Shown here: positions 10,700 through 19,800 of the stretch, piece by piece
Position numbering within the stretch: the first letter of the stretch is position 1
Layout: each line of letters begins with the position of its first letter
Assembly: GCF_036898095.1 (NCBI RefSeq)
Contig: NC_090735.1
Span: 1,820,888 to 1,884,887 of the forward strand
Reading direction: 5' to 3'
Origin: Palaemon carinicauda
Lineage: Eukaryota > Arthropoda > Malacostraca > Decapoda > Palaemonidae
DNA: 64,000 nucleotides
The notes under the pieces: model-generated
Database searches by the model: none
Seen by the model: the letters and a program-made list of their open reading frames with translations, nothing else
Told to the model about the DNA's origin: nothing
Program-made: the position numbers and the translations under genes

Positions 10700-11170
10700 C
10701 AATTTTGCCCTCTCCTGGAACTTAAACCCCTGGAGTAGGATGTCACTTGAGTCCTCGGGTCTCTCAACCATGCTCTGTCCAAGCCCTTGGGGAGGGTGTT
10801 AGATAGGTATCTGACCTTCTTCTTACTAGCATTAGCCTCAGGGAGATGCATAGGCTAGCTGTATGGCATTTCATATATCATGAATTATTTTAAAAGATGG
10901 AAGAAGGTCCCCTTCATCTTTCTTTCAGAGTTCATGGCCAAGGCTCAGAACCCAGCCGTTCACGACTCTAGATTTGAGTCTTTCTCCACATCACCTCTTT
11001 AGGAAGTGACGAGCAGGGATCAGAAGGACTTGCTTCTTTGTTCTTTGAGGGCACTACGATGCTACCTAAAGAGAACTCAAAGCTTTAGATCAGAGCTTCA
11101 AAGACTCTGAACACTGGAAGGGTAAAGAGATTCAAGAACACTATTCCTTTCTGGCTTTGTGAGATCGTCA
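10700..11170 (+). pseudogene. Tyrosine recombinase fragment of element I
   Basis: The reading passes through the start of the YR catalytic domain. The LLALASGR segment corresponds to the region holding the first catalytic arginine, and CSLRALRCYLKRT matches the conserved CPVRALKFYLRRT of element B. Stops follow the arginine and occur near 11000. The distal H-x-x-R and tyrosine part was not found, so the fragment is truncated. Confidence 0.6.
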
Positions 11171-11342
11171 GACGTGTACCCTACAACCAGCGAGAGGATG
11201 GAAGAACCATTTTGGGCTCAAGGACACAAATTCAGGGGTATTGAATCCATTCTAGCATTGAGGAATAACCAGTCAGTAGTGCAGGTTTTGAAGGCAGTAG
11301 TCTGGAAACACCAGACAATCTTCACCTCCCACAACCTTTAGG

Positions 11343-11507
11343 AGTGGTGATACCTTTACCCTGGGTCCAGTGGTAATACCCTTATCCTGGGTCCAGTGGT
11401 GATACCTTTACCCCTGGTCCAGGGTGATACCTTTACCTTTGATCAAGTGGTGATATCTCTACCTTGGGTCCAGTGTTGATACCTTTATCCTGGGTCTAAT
11501 GGTAGCT
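11343..11507 (+). repeat. Minisatellite, about 28-bp unit, six copies
   Basis: The unit resembles GGTGATACCTTTACC plus TGGGTCCAGT, with variants such as GGTAATACCCTTATCC. It lies between the YR fragment and the 3' region of element I. The unit length is not constant. Confidence 0.8.
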
Positions 11508-12049
11508 GTTCAACAGGTTGTGTAGCAAAACTAGCTCCCTCATGGGACAAGAAGCATCTTGTCCAAGAAAGTGATTGTGACCTAAGTTTAGAAGGACAGT
11601 TAGAATGATGAGCTTTCCCTTCTCCTTTCTTCCCTTCCCTTGGGGTAGCAGTGGTCGTGCTGTCATGTGCTGGACCAGACACCAGGTGTAAGTCAGCCTC
11701 ATGATCGAGCAACTTTCCTCTTCAGGCAAGTATAGTTATGAAGTATCTCCGTCATCCTCTCAGACAGGGGAGGAATGTATGCAAACTCTTTACCTATAAA
11801 TGACCATACATTCAGGCAACTATCCACTACATAGATACCCAGAAGTTTCTTCCATGACTGTCTACCAGTCACCTGGTAGAGACCTAGCCTATCACTTGTG
11901 ACATTTTCCTGCCCAGGTCATTAGGAGATTCACAGGAGTATTCACTTCAGCTCCTTGATAAATGCTGGGGAAGTGAACCAGCTAATTTTGGTTCAGAAGA
12001 CTTCATACCTTCTAAGCATAATTCTCATGTTAAACAATTCTCCTGTTAA

Positions 12050-12125
12050 ACGATGATGGTTTGCATTCATGTAGAAACAAATTGCAAATTTTTATAACTC
12101 TGTTTTTCCTAATTTTTCAAACCTG
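12050..12125 (+). repeat. Internal complementary region of element I
   Basis: GATGATGGTTTGCATTCATG, then AGAAACAAATTGCAAATTTT and TTTTTCCTAA, resembles the clade 2 ICR core (GGAACAAATGACAAAT) seen in F, E and G. The right-end complement recurs near 12473-12505 (GTTAAGAAAAATACAAATTA). Confidence 0.55.
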
Positions 12126-12592
12126 AATCCTTTAACTTACCACAAGTCCTAGCTCTAAGGTCAAAAGTAATATTATTGCTGACTGTCAGGTGGGCAGGGC
12201 TTACCCTCCACTTCCCAGGAACTACAATAAATTAGTTAAGAGTTTGAAGGCCAATGCAGCAGAGCTGAATTCTTACAACTATTAATCTTTTAAGCATCTT
12301 TCCCCCAAATGACCTCACTGCTTCCTTACTGTCACACCATTCACCATCAAAATATTCCCCGCCGTTATCCTTACATTAAGGAATATCACATTCAAGGCGT
12401 TATTGAGTAGATTGCGGTAAATATGATACTGTATCATATGGGTGACGCCTAATAGATTGAAGAACTCAGGTTTATATTGTTAAGAAAAATACAAATTACT
12501 TAAAAAAAAAATGTTTCTTATTGGTTGGTTGTTAACTAATGACTTGTCATCTCATCTGCCAGATGAGAAATAACTTTTTTCTATTATGATAG

Positions 12593-12848
12593 TTAAGTTT
12601 TACAAAGTTCTTTGAAGGTTAGCAATGAATTTTTGGTCATTATTAAATTAGGTCACTTAAGTTTTACAAAGTTCTTTGAAGGTTAGCAATGAATTTTTGG
12701 TCATTATTAAATTAGGTCGCTTAAGTTTTACAAAGTTCTTTGAAGGTTAGTAATGAATTTTTGGTCATTATTAAATTAGGTCGCTTAAGTTTTACAAAGT
12801 TCTTTGAAGGTTAGCAATGAATTTTTGGTCATTATTAAATTAGGTCAC
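12593..12848 (+). repeat. Tandem repeat, 64-bp unit, four copies
   Basis: Copies begin with TTAAGTTTTACAAAGTTC at 12593, 12657, 12721 and 12785. They differ at very few positions (for example GTCAC/GTCGC, AGCAATG/AGTAATG). The array ends 94 bp upstream of nsmce1 exon 2. Confidence 0.92.
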
Positions 12849-12942
12849 TTGTTTGAAAATTAGGTCACTGCATTTTTCTCGTTTAGTTATTATGATGAGT
12901 ACTTTTGAAAATTTGATTTAACCAAACTTTTAAATCTTTCAG

Positions 12943-13096
12943 TTGGGAAAAGCTGTGACTTGAAAACATTTGTCATGACTATAAATCAGCATATAGCAGT
13001 CATGGGATTAACTATAAAGAAATATGCTCAAGAAGACTTTGATAACAGCACCCAATGTTTTCTTCTTATGAATACTTGGAATAATGAAGCAACCAG
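12943..13096 (+). CDS. nsmce1: nsmce1 coding exon 2, residues 39-90
   Basis: The exon follows TTTCAG (12937-12942) and ends at AG before GTTAGT (13097). It completes codon 39 as isoleucine, then reads GKSCDLKTFVMTINQHIAVM and continues through a lysine-rich turn to NSTQCFLLMNTWNNEAT. In NSE1 this part covers the end of the first winged helix and the strand that reads Y/F-x-L-x-N-T/L before the linker. The exon ends after two bases of an arginine codon completed at 23364. Element B begins 172 bp downstream of the donor site. Confidence 0.85.
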
Positions 13097-13267
13097 GTTA
13101 GTTACTCCTATTTACTTTTGAATTACACTATTTGTGACTGATGATCAAGTTTGTCCATGCATTTCATATAAACTGTTAACCCTTTTACCCGTAGGCTATT
13201 TGGAACTTTCCAACCCTTAACCCCCAGGCATTTTTTTTTTTTTTTTCAAGCACATTTTGCAATATAT

Positions 13268-13450
13268 ATTTTTCAATATTAAACTTAGCCGGTGATTATA
13301 TAAGCTGCAGCTCTGCTGCCCGACAGAAAAACTCTATGTTCAAAATACGCCAGCGATCGCTATGCAGGTAGGGGGTGTACAGTACATCAACAGCGCCATC
13401 TGTCGAGCAGGTACTCAGTACTCAATGTAAACACAGAACTCAATTTTCTC
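13268..13450 (+). repeat. Left inverted terminal repeat of element B
   Basis: It pairs with 19597-19760. The outer end ATTTTTCAATATTAAACTTA is reproduced inverted in the ICR. The inner part carries CAGCGATCGCTATGCAGG, shared with element A. Confidence 0.88.
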
Positions 13451-13654
13451 TCTGTCGTGCCACCGGCAAGACCTACTAAATTCGCTGTTGCTTACTGGAT
13501 TGGTTTTCACATATTTGGTGAAGTACACATTTCTAGTTTTGAGCTTTCGCTTTGCAGACGTTATCTTCAATACATCCTTGCATTCTTTTATTGATTTTGG
13601 ATTATTTGTTGACGACTTTGGATAGATTTTGAATTCCCCTTTGACTACTTCAAA

Positions 13655-16090
13655 ATGGCTGACCCTTCTCAAGTCCCTAAGTTTAGGAAATGTAATGCCA
13701 GGGACTGTTCAAGGCGTCTTCCGAAGGCCTCTATCGATCCTCACACCGTTTGTCCCAATTGTCGGGATAAGGCCTGTCAATTGGAAGATCGATGTGAGGA
13801 ATGCGTTGGGCTTTCGGAATTCGATTTCATCGAATTCCAGAAATACACACGTAGGCTAGAGAGAGATAGAGTCAGGAGAAGTTCATCTCGCTCCGTTGAT
13901 ATTTCCTCTCCTCATGCCCCACAACCTATTCCTTCCCCTGTAGTGGTTGCTCCTGATCCCCCTTCTAGCACTCAACAACCTTCGATGGCAGATATGATGC
14001 GTGCCATCCAGGCTCTGGGTGAGAGAGTCGAGTCATTGGCGAGTGACCGTAACCAACTCATGGCAGACGTCAAGGAGTTGAAGTGTAAGAGTGCTGTGGG
14101 TAGTGACAAAGTGAGTGGTAGTGTTGCGGAAAGTGTTATAGATAGTGTTGCGCTTGAGGGTTCGTCTGTTCGTGCCTGTCGTCCTCCCAGTCCGGGACCT
14201 CTTGCAAGCTCCCAAGCCCAGAGGAGAAGCAATGTCGTACGACTAAAGGGTTTGAGAGGCTTTAATCAGCGAACAGACGTTCCCTCCGTGGTTTCGGGCG
14301 TATCTAACCAAGATCGCCCCACCCACACGAAGACGAGAAAGCCCATTTATTCCTCGTCTGCGGAAGAGGTTTCTCGAAAGAAACCATGGACCAAGGTCTC
14401 GCGGCCTCTTAAGCGTAAGTCGGTCCCTTCCGCGCAAGTCCAACGGCCCAGTTGTAGCCACTGGGTCAGTTCGGACTCGCTGCAGTCTTCAGATGACTGC
14501 ACACCTCCTAAGAGAGGCAAAGCGGTACCGCATCAGGCAGTAACACCGTCTGTTGCCGCACCTGCTACTGTAGACCCTAAGTGGTCGTTGCTGCAGTCCA
14601 TGCAGACACAGTTAACGTCATTAATGCAGGACTTTCGTGCGGAGAAGGTTGACGCTGCACCAACCTCTAGCCTACAACCACCCACGGTTGTGCGTCCAGT
14701 GGACGCTGAGGCTACCTTCTCCCGCACTCCAGCTGTGAGAGTCCCGCCACCCATGCGTTCCAGTGTACCCTGCCAGCCGCATTTTGACGTTCAGCGACGC
14801 ACAGAACCTTCCGTTGACGTTCGCGAGTTACAACAACAACCTAAGTTGTTTTGTTTTGACGCGGTGTGTCAACCTCCGCAACCCAGTGTGGTTACCACTA
14901 CTCGCCCACAGCAGACTAGACAGTCAGGAGTAGACGTTTTGCGCCCCCGCGCTGCTATGGTTGTTGCCAGTTCACAGACTGGGCAACAGTTCCATGACAT
15001 TGCGTCCGGTTCAGCCACGCATGCACCCGTGCTGCCGGACTCAGCTGACCAGCCGATTCCTACTCCTTTGCCGCTTCCTCCTCAGTTTTCAGATGATGGA
15101 CTCTCTGATGATGACGACGCTGCACACATTGACGACCCGCATACGGACATCGACGAACCCAAGACCACGCAACCCTCCTTGGACTTTAGGAAAGTTCTTG
15201 CACTGTTCAGGGAGATGTATCCTGATCAGTTTATTTCTGCGGCCCCACGCTCTCCTCCATCTGAGTTCGCTTTAGGCACGCAGTCATCCGCGCCTGCCTT
15301 TACGAAGCTCGTCCTCGCCCGCTCGTCTAAGAGAGCTTTACGGGTGTTGGGAGAATGGATGTAGTCCAAAAAGCACCTTGGGAAGACAGCATTCACGTTT
15401 CCCCCTGCGAGACTCTCTTCCAGATCGAGCGTCTGGTATGCCACGGGAGAAGTTCTCGGCTTGGGAGTTCCTGCCTCTGCCCAGGGCGACTTCTCAAGTC
15501 TAGTAGACTCTCCCCACAGGCTAGCCATGAGACGCTCTAAGATTTGTTGGTCTCCTTCAGACTTAGACCATCTGTTAAAAGGAGTGTTCAGAGCCTTCGA
15601 GGTTTTTAACTTTTTGGATTGGTGTCTGGGAGCGTTGAGCAGGAAGACCTCCCCTTCTGACAAGGAAACTTCCATGCTCATTATGTCCTGCATGGACAAG
15701 GCCATACGTGACGGATCCAGTGAGCTTGCGGCTTCGTTCGTTTCCGGGGTCCTCAAGAAACGGGAAAACCTTTGCTCGTTCCTGTCAGCTGGAGTAACAC
15801 AGTGTCAGAGATCGGAACTTCTTTTTGCTCCTCTCTCAAAGTGCCTCTTCCCAGAGGAATTGATAAAGGAGATTGCTACCTCCTTGATTCAGAAGGACAC
15901 CCATGACCTGGTTGCGTCCTCTGCCCGCAAAGCCACCCCTTTGCCTACCGTATCTAGACCCAGGATGGACACTCCAGCGTCCAGATTCATTCCGCCCTTT
16001 CGTGGCAGAGCCTCCAGCAGAGGAGGTGCTCGTGCCGAAGGGAGACGCGGGAAGAAGAAAGGTACCAAGTCCTTTAAAGGCAGAGTCTGA
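13655..16090 (+). pseudogene. Gag-like ORF1 of element B, open except for one TAG at 15362
   Basis: The frame runs 812 codons from ATG 13655 to TGA at 16088-16090, with a single in-frame TAG at 15362-15364 where element D has CAA. Near the N-terminus is a cysteine/histidine cluster (C13, C18, H30, C33, C36, C41, C47, C50), a probable zinc-binding fold. A predicted coiled coil (about 111-143, QALGERVESLASDRNQL) and a long proline/serine-rich disordered region with an acidic patch (DDGLSDDDDAAHIDD) follow. After the TAG lies a conserved globular part (GLGVPASAQGDFSSLVDSP, RAFEVFNFLDW, MSCMDKAIRDGSSELAASF) and an Arg/Gly/Lys-rich tail (about 780-811) suited to RNA binding. The role by analogy is packaging element RNA. 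The TAG may be a point mutation, a sequencing error or a read-through site. Confidence 0.85.
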
Positions 16091-18149
16091 CTGCTACCTT
16101 CTTCAGACAGCAGTGGGAGCCAGACTCAAGAACTTCTGGCAGATCTGGGAGAAAAGGGGCGCAGATGCACAATCTGTGAAGTTGCTAAGAGATGGGTACA
16201 AGATCCCGTTTGTCCGCAAACCCCCTCTAGCAACGTCTCCCATCGATCTCTCTCCCAGGTACAAAGAGGAAGACAAGAGGCTAGCCTTGAAGCAGGAGGT
16301 GTCTCTCTTGCTACAAAAGGGAGTGGTAGTCAAAGTCCGGGACTATCAATCCCCGGGCTTCTACAACCGTCTCTTCTTAGTGGTAAAGAAGACAGGAGGG
16401 TGGAGACCGGTGCTAGACGTCAGTGCGCTGAATGTCTTTGTCACAAAGCAGACGTTCGCCATGGAGGCCACAAAGTCAGTTCTAGCAGCGGTCAGAAAGG
16501 AAGACTGGATGGTCTCTTTAGACCTAAGGGACGCATACTTTCACGTCCCCATCCACCCAGAATCCCAACCTTTGCTGAGATTCGTTTACGACAAGGTTGT
16601 CTACCAATTTCGAGCCCTGTGCTTTGGCCTAAGCACGGCTCCTCTTGTTTTTACGAGGCTGATGAGGAATATAGCCAAATTCCTGCATTTAGCGGATATC
16701 AGAGCCTCCCTCTATTTAGACGACTGGCTTCTAAGAGCGTCTTCCAGTCGTCGCTGTCTGGAGAATCTAAAGTGGACTCTAGATCTGATCAAGGAATTGG
16801 GTCTCCTGGTCAATATGGAAAAGTCCCAACTGGTCCCATCCCAAACTATAGTTTACTTAGGGATGGAGATTCACAGTCAAGCTTTTCGGGCTTTTCCGTC
16901 GAACCCCAGAACAAGTCAAGCCCAGGAATGCATCCAGAACATGCTAAAGAAGAAACGTTGTTCAGTCAGACAGTGGATGAGTCTGATAGGGACGCTATCA
17001 TCCCTGGAACAGTTCGTTTCGTTAGGGAGACTACACCTCCGTCCCCTGCAATTTCATCTAGCTGTTTACTGGGAAAAGGACAAGACGCTAGAAGCGGTCT
17101 CGATCCCCATTTCCGAGAATATGAAGTCAACACTGACTTGGTGGAAGGACAGTATCAACCTCAGAGAGGGTCTGCCCCTGACTGTTCAGACCCCCAACCA
17201 CATTCTCTTCTCGGACGCATCGGACACGGGCTGGGGTGCGACACTAGACGGTCGGGAATGCTCGGGAACGTGGAACTCGAATCAAAGAGCGTTACACATC
17301 AACTGCAAGGAGCTACTGGCAGTTCATCTGGCCTTGAAAAGCTTCAAGTCCCTCCTTCAAGGCAAAGTGGTGGAGGTGAACTCGGACAACACCACGGCCT
17401 TGGCGTACATCTCCAAGCAAGGAGGGACCCATTCTATGACGTTGTACGAGATCGCAAGGGACCTCCTCACCTGGTCAAGAGATCTAAACCTCTCTCTAGT
17501 AACGAGGTTCATACAAGGCAATATGAATGTCATGGCGGATTGCCTCAGTCGGAAGGGTCAAATCATCCCAACAGAATGGACCCTTCACAAAGATGTGTGC
17601 AAGAGACTATGGGCCACATGGGGCCAACCTACCATAGATCTCTTCGCAACTTCAAGGACCAAGAGGCTCCCAATATATTGCTCACCGATCCCGGACCCAG
17701 CAGCAGTTCATATAGATGCCTTTCTGCTGGATTGGTCCCATCTAGACCTTTATGCATTCCCCCCGTTCAAGATTGTCAACAAGGTACTGCAGAAGTTCGC
17801 CTCTCACGAAGGGACAAGGTTGACGTTGGTTGCTCCCCTCTGGCCCGCGAGAGAATGGTTCACCGAGGTACTTCAATGGCTGGTGGACGTACCCAGAACT
17901 CTTCCTCTAAGAGTGGACCTTCTACGTCAGCCACACGTAAAGAAGGTACACCCAGATCTCCACGCTCTTCGTCTGACTGCCTTCAGACTATCGAAAGACT
18001 CTCGAGAGCTAGAGGCTTTTCGAAGGAGGCAGCCAGGGCGATTGCTAGAGCAAGGAGGACATCCACTCTTAGAGTCTACCAGTCGAAGTGGGAAGTCTTC
18101 CGAAACTGGTGCAAGTCGGTATCAGTATCCTCAACCAGTACCTCTGTAA
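15903..18149 (+). CDS. RT-RNase H-methyltransferase-like polyprotein of element B (748 codons)
   Basis: Reverse transcriptase spans roughly residues 100-370, with GGWRPVLDVSALN, WMVSLDLRDAYFHVPIHP, LCFGLSTAPLVF and the catalytic YLDD at about 271-274. RNase H follows at about 435-550 (LFSDASDTGWGATL, KELLAVHLAL, EVNSDNTTALAYISKQGG, MADCLSR). The last 200 residues hold DLYAFPPFKIVNKVLQKF (about 615-632) and LVAPLWPAREWFTEVLQWL, the post-RNase H region of DIRS elements attributed to a DAM-like methyltransferase, with FPPF in place of the (N/D)PP(Y/F) motif. The frame is +1 relative to Gag and overlaps the Gag 3' end by 188 nt, so expression probably needs frameshifting or internal initiation. 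ATG 15903 is only the first ATG of the frame. No stops interrupt it. Confidence 0.9.
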   Translation: MTWLRPLPAKPPLCLPYLDPGWTLQRPDSFRPFVAEPPAEEVLVPKGDAGRRKVPSPLKAESDCYLLQTAVGARLKNFWQIWEKRGADAQSVKLLRDGYKIPFVRKPPLATSPIDLSPRYKEEDKRLALKQEVSLLLQKGVVVKVRDYQSPGFYNRLFLVVKKTGGWRPVLDVSALNVFVTKQTFAMEATKSVLAAVRKEDWMVSLDLRDAYFHVPIHPESQPLLRFVYDKVVYQFRALCFGLSTAPLVFTRLMRNIAKFLHLADIRASLYLDDWLLRASSSRRCLENLKWTLDLIKELGLLVNMEKSQLVPSQTIVYLGMEIHSQAFRAFPSNPRTSQAQECIQNMLKKKRCSVRQWMSLIGTLSSLEQFVSLGRLHLRPLQFHLAVYWEKDKTLEAVSIPISENMKSTLTWWKDSINLREGLPLTVQTPNHILFSDASDTGWGATLDGRECSGTWNSNQRALHINCKELLAVHLALKSFKSLLQGKVVEVNSDNTTALAYISKQGGTHSMTLYEIARDLLTWSRDLNLSLVTRFIQGNMNVMADCLSRKGQIIPTEWTLHKDVCKRLWATWGQPTIDLFATSRTKRLPIYCSPIPDPAAVHIDAFLLDWSHLDLYAFPPFKIVNKVLQKFASHEGTRLTLVAPLWPAREWFTEVLQWLVDVPRTLPLRVDLLRQPHVKKVHPDLHALRLTAFRLSKDSRELEAFRRRQPGRLLEQGGHPLLESTSRSGKSSETGASRYQYPQPVPL
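16400..17575 (+). other. Open frame overprinting RT-RNase H, upstream of YR, in element B
   Basis: This stretch is open in the YR/Gag phase for 392 codons while fully overlapped by RT-RNase H. Its translation is rich in S, G, P and R and shows no domain. In DIRS1-type elements a YR-bearing ORF overlaps the RT ORF extensively, so it may be an N-terminal extension of YR or only a by-product of codon bias. Confidence 0.5.
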
Positions 18150-19048
18150 CCCAAATAGCTGACTTCCTATTATACCTGAGGAAGGAAAGATCTCTTTCAG
18201 CTCCCACGATCAAAGGTTACAGAAGCATGTTGGCAGCAGTCTTCCGTCACAGAGGCTTAGATCTTTCTAACAACAAAGATCTACAGGACCTCCTTAAGTC
18301 TTTTGAGACCTCGAAGGAGAGTCGTTTGGCTACACCGGGTTGGGATTTAGACGTGGTACTAAGATTCCTTATGTCAGAAAGGTTCGAGCCACTACAATCA
18401 GCCTCCTTTAAAGATCTCACTTTAAAGACTCTTTTCCTCGTTTGCCTAGCAACAGCTAAAAGAGTCAGTGAGATACACGCCTTCAGCAAGAACATCGGAT
18501 TTTCATCTGAAACGGCTACATGTTCTTTACAGCTTGGTTTTCTAGCCAAAAACGAGCTACTTTCTCGTCCTTGGCCGAAATCGTTTGATATTCCAAGCCT
18601 TTCAAATTTGGTTGGAAATGAACTAGAAAGAGTCTTATGCCCTGTGAGAGCTCTTAAGTTCTATTTAAGACGAACTAAACCTTTACGAGGACAGTCAGAA
18701 GCTTTATGGTGTGCTATTAAGAAACCTTCTTTACCTATGTCAAAGAATGCAGTTTCCTATTATATCAGACTGTTGATACGAGAAGCTCATTCACATCTGA
18801 ATGAGGAAGACCATGCTTTGCTGAAGGTAAGGACACATGAAGTTAGAGCTGTCGCAACTGCAGTGGCCTTTAAACAAAATAGATCTCTGCAGAGTATAAT
18901 GGACGCAACCTATTGGAGAAGCAAGTCAGTGTTCGCGTCTTTTTATCTTAAAGATGTCCAGTCTCTTTACGAGAACTGCTACACCCTGGGACCATTCGTA
19001 GCAGCGAGTGCAGTAGTGGGTGAGGGCTCAACCACTACATACCCCTAA
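17576..19048 (+). CDS. Tyrosine recombinase (YR) of element B
   Basis: The frame stays open from 16400, giving 882 codons; I place the start at ATG 17576 (490 residues) because upstream of it the frame only overprints RT-RNase H, though an earlier start is possible. The core-binding domain has RARGFSKEAARAIARARRTS, VYQSKWEVFRNWCKS and a helix set ending TIKGYRSMLAAVFRH. Catalytic residues are visible: R in AKRVSEIHAF (codon at 18461), H and R in THEVRAVA (18836, 18845) and the nucleophilic Y in ASFYLKDVQ (18944). The enzyme should join the circular DNA intermediate to chromosomal DNA at short identities. It overlaps the RT-RNase H-MT frame by 574 nt in a different phase and ends in EGSTTTYP. 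Confidence 0.9.
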   Translation: MDPSQRCVQETMGHMGPTYHRSLRNFKDQEAPNILLTDPGPSSSSYRCLSAGLVPSRPLCIPPVQDCQQGTAEVRLSRRDKVDVGCSPLARERMVHRGTSMAGGRTQNSSSKSGPSTSATRKEGTPRSPRSSSDCLQTIERLSRARGFSKEAARAIARARRTSTLRVYQSKWEVFRNWCKSVSVSSTSTSVTQIADFLLYLRKERSLSAPTIKGYRSMLAAVFRHRGLDLSNNKDLQDLLKSFETSKESRLATPGWDLDVVLRFLMSERFEPLQSASFKDLTLKTLFLVCLATAKRVSEIHAFSKNIGFSSETATCSLQLGFLAKNELLSRPWPKSFDIPSLSNLVGNELERVLCPVRALKFYLRRTKPLRGQSEALWCAIKKPSLPMSKNAVSYYIRLLIREAHSHLNEEDHALLKVRTHEVRAVATAVAFKQNRSLQSIMDATYWRSKSVFASFYLKDVQSLYENCYTLGPFVAASAVVGEGSTTTYP

Positions 19049-19459
19049 TTCCATAACCTTTTTAATCTTTCTCTTGAAATGTTTTTTATTGTTGTTTTTT
19101 GGGTTGTCCGGAAGGCTAAGAAGCCTTTCGCATCCTGGTTGATTTGGCGGGTGGTCAAATTCTTTTCTTGAGAAGCGCCTAGATTAGAGGTTTTGATGAG
19201 GTCCTTTAGTATGGGTTGCAACCCTTGATACTTCAGCTCCTAGGAGTCGCTCAGCATCCTAAGAGGATCGCGAGGCTCAGTAAGGAAGACGTACTTAAAA
19301 AAGGCAGAGTAATTGTTCAAGTCGACTTCCTTTCCAGGTACTTATTTATTTTATGTTTGTTATTTTGAATAACTGCTAAAATGAAATACAAAATACTTAG
19401 CTCATAATAATGTAAACAATTAATGCTGGTCTCTACCCACCCCCCTGGGTGTGAATCAG

Positions 19460-19548
19460 CTTATATAATCACCGGCTAAGTTTAATATTGAAAAATGTTA
19501 TTTTTATTAATAAAATAAATTTTTGAATATACTTACCCGATGATCATA
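19460..19548 (+). repeat. Internal complementary region of element B
   Basis: TTATATAATCACCGGCTAAG then TTTAATATTGAAAAATG is the reverse complement of the left outer end (13268-13303). TAAATTTTTGAATATACTTA with CCCGATGATCATAAA is the reverse complement of the right outer end (19740-19790). The join AAAAATGTTATT identifies the circle junction. Confidence 0.88.
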
Positions 19549-19596
19549 AATTAAAGGACCCACCCTTCCTCCCCAATAGAGACCCAGTGGACCGAG

Positions 19597-19800
19597 GAGA
19601 AAATTGAGTTCTGTGTTTACATTGAGTACTGAGTACCTGCTCGACAGATGGCGCTGTTGATGTACACCCCCTACCTGCATAGCGATCGCTGGCGTATTTT
19701 GAACGTAGAGTTTTTCTGTCGGGCAGCAGAGCTGCAGCTTATACAATCACCGGGTAAGTATATTCAAAAATTTATTTTATTATTAAAAATAACATTTTTT
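19597..19800 (-). repeat. Right inverted terminal repeat of element B
   Basis: This is the inverted match of 13268-13450. The outer 40 bp (GGGTAAGTATATTCAAAAAT onward) differ from the left end, as in DIRS elements, and are complementary to the ICR. It ends near AACATTTTTT. Confidence 0.87.

Larger units (their letters stand above)
9800..12510 (+). mobile_element. Degenerate DIRS-like element I (clade 2 relative)
   Basis: Remnants appear in the DIRS order. A gag-like region rich in S, H and P spans about 9825-10600. A YR segment at about 10700-11170 reads DxTFLLALASGRCIG in place of the usual A-x-x-R-x-S-E motif, then FLSEFMAKAQNPAV and LLCSLRALRCYLKRTQSF. After this come a minisatellite, a 3' region matching that of element H (GGTCGT then GAGCAACTTT), an ICR at about 12050-12125 and a right end at about 12475-12510. 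RT and RNase H are missing and stops are frequent. It lies in intron 1, same sense as nsmce1. The left boundary is uncertain. Confidence 0.65.
13268..19800 (+). mobile_element. DIRS-like tyrosine-recombinase retrotransposon B (clade 1, near intact)
   Basis: This is the most complete element in the window. The order is left ITR, Gag frame 13655-16090 (one TAG), RT-RNase H-methyltransferase-like frame 15903-18149, YR to 19048, ICR 19460-19548, right ITR. The ITRs differ by a few changes, including a 5-bp indel (GTACAGTACATC versus GTACATC). It inserted at an ATTTTT tract and left no target duplication. It lies in intron 2, same sense as nsmce1. The Gag and YR frames are in the same phase and the RT frame is shifted by +1, as in the overlapping-ORF organisation known for DIRS1. 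It is the likeliest source of proteins for defective relatives, if the TAG is a polymorphism or is suppressed. Confidence 0.92.

Noticed and set aside
17970..19048. Phage or bacterial integrase acquired by transfer
   Set aside because: The recombinase overlaps a DIRS-type RT-RNase H frame inside matching ITRs and belongs to that element.
19507..19746. Minus-strand ORFs in the terminal repeats (also 2382-2624, 8495-8683, 31327-31521)
   Set aside because: They recur because the ITRs recur; they carry no domain and cover structural end sequences.
13268..19800. LTR retrotransposon or endogenous retrovirus
   Set aside because: There are no direct LTRs, protease or DDE integrase; the inverted ends, ICR and tyrosine recombinase identify a DIRS-like element.
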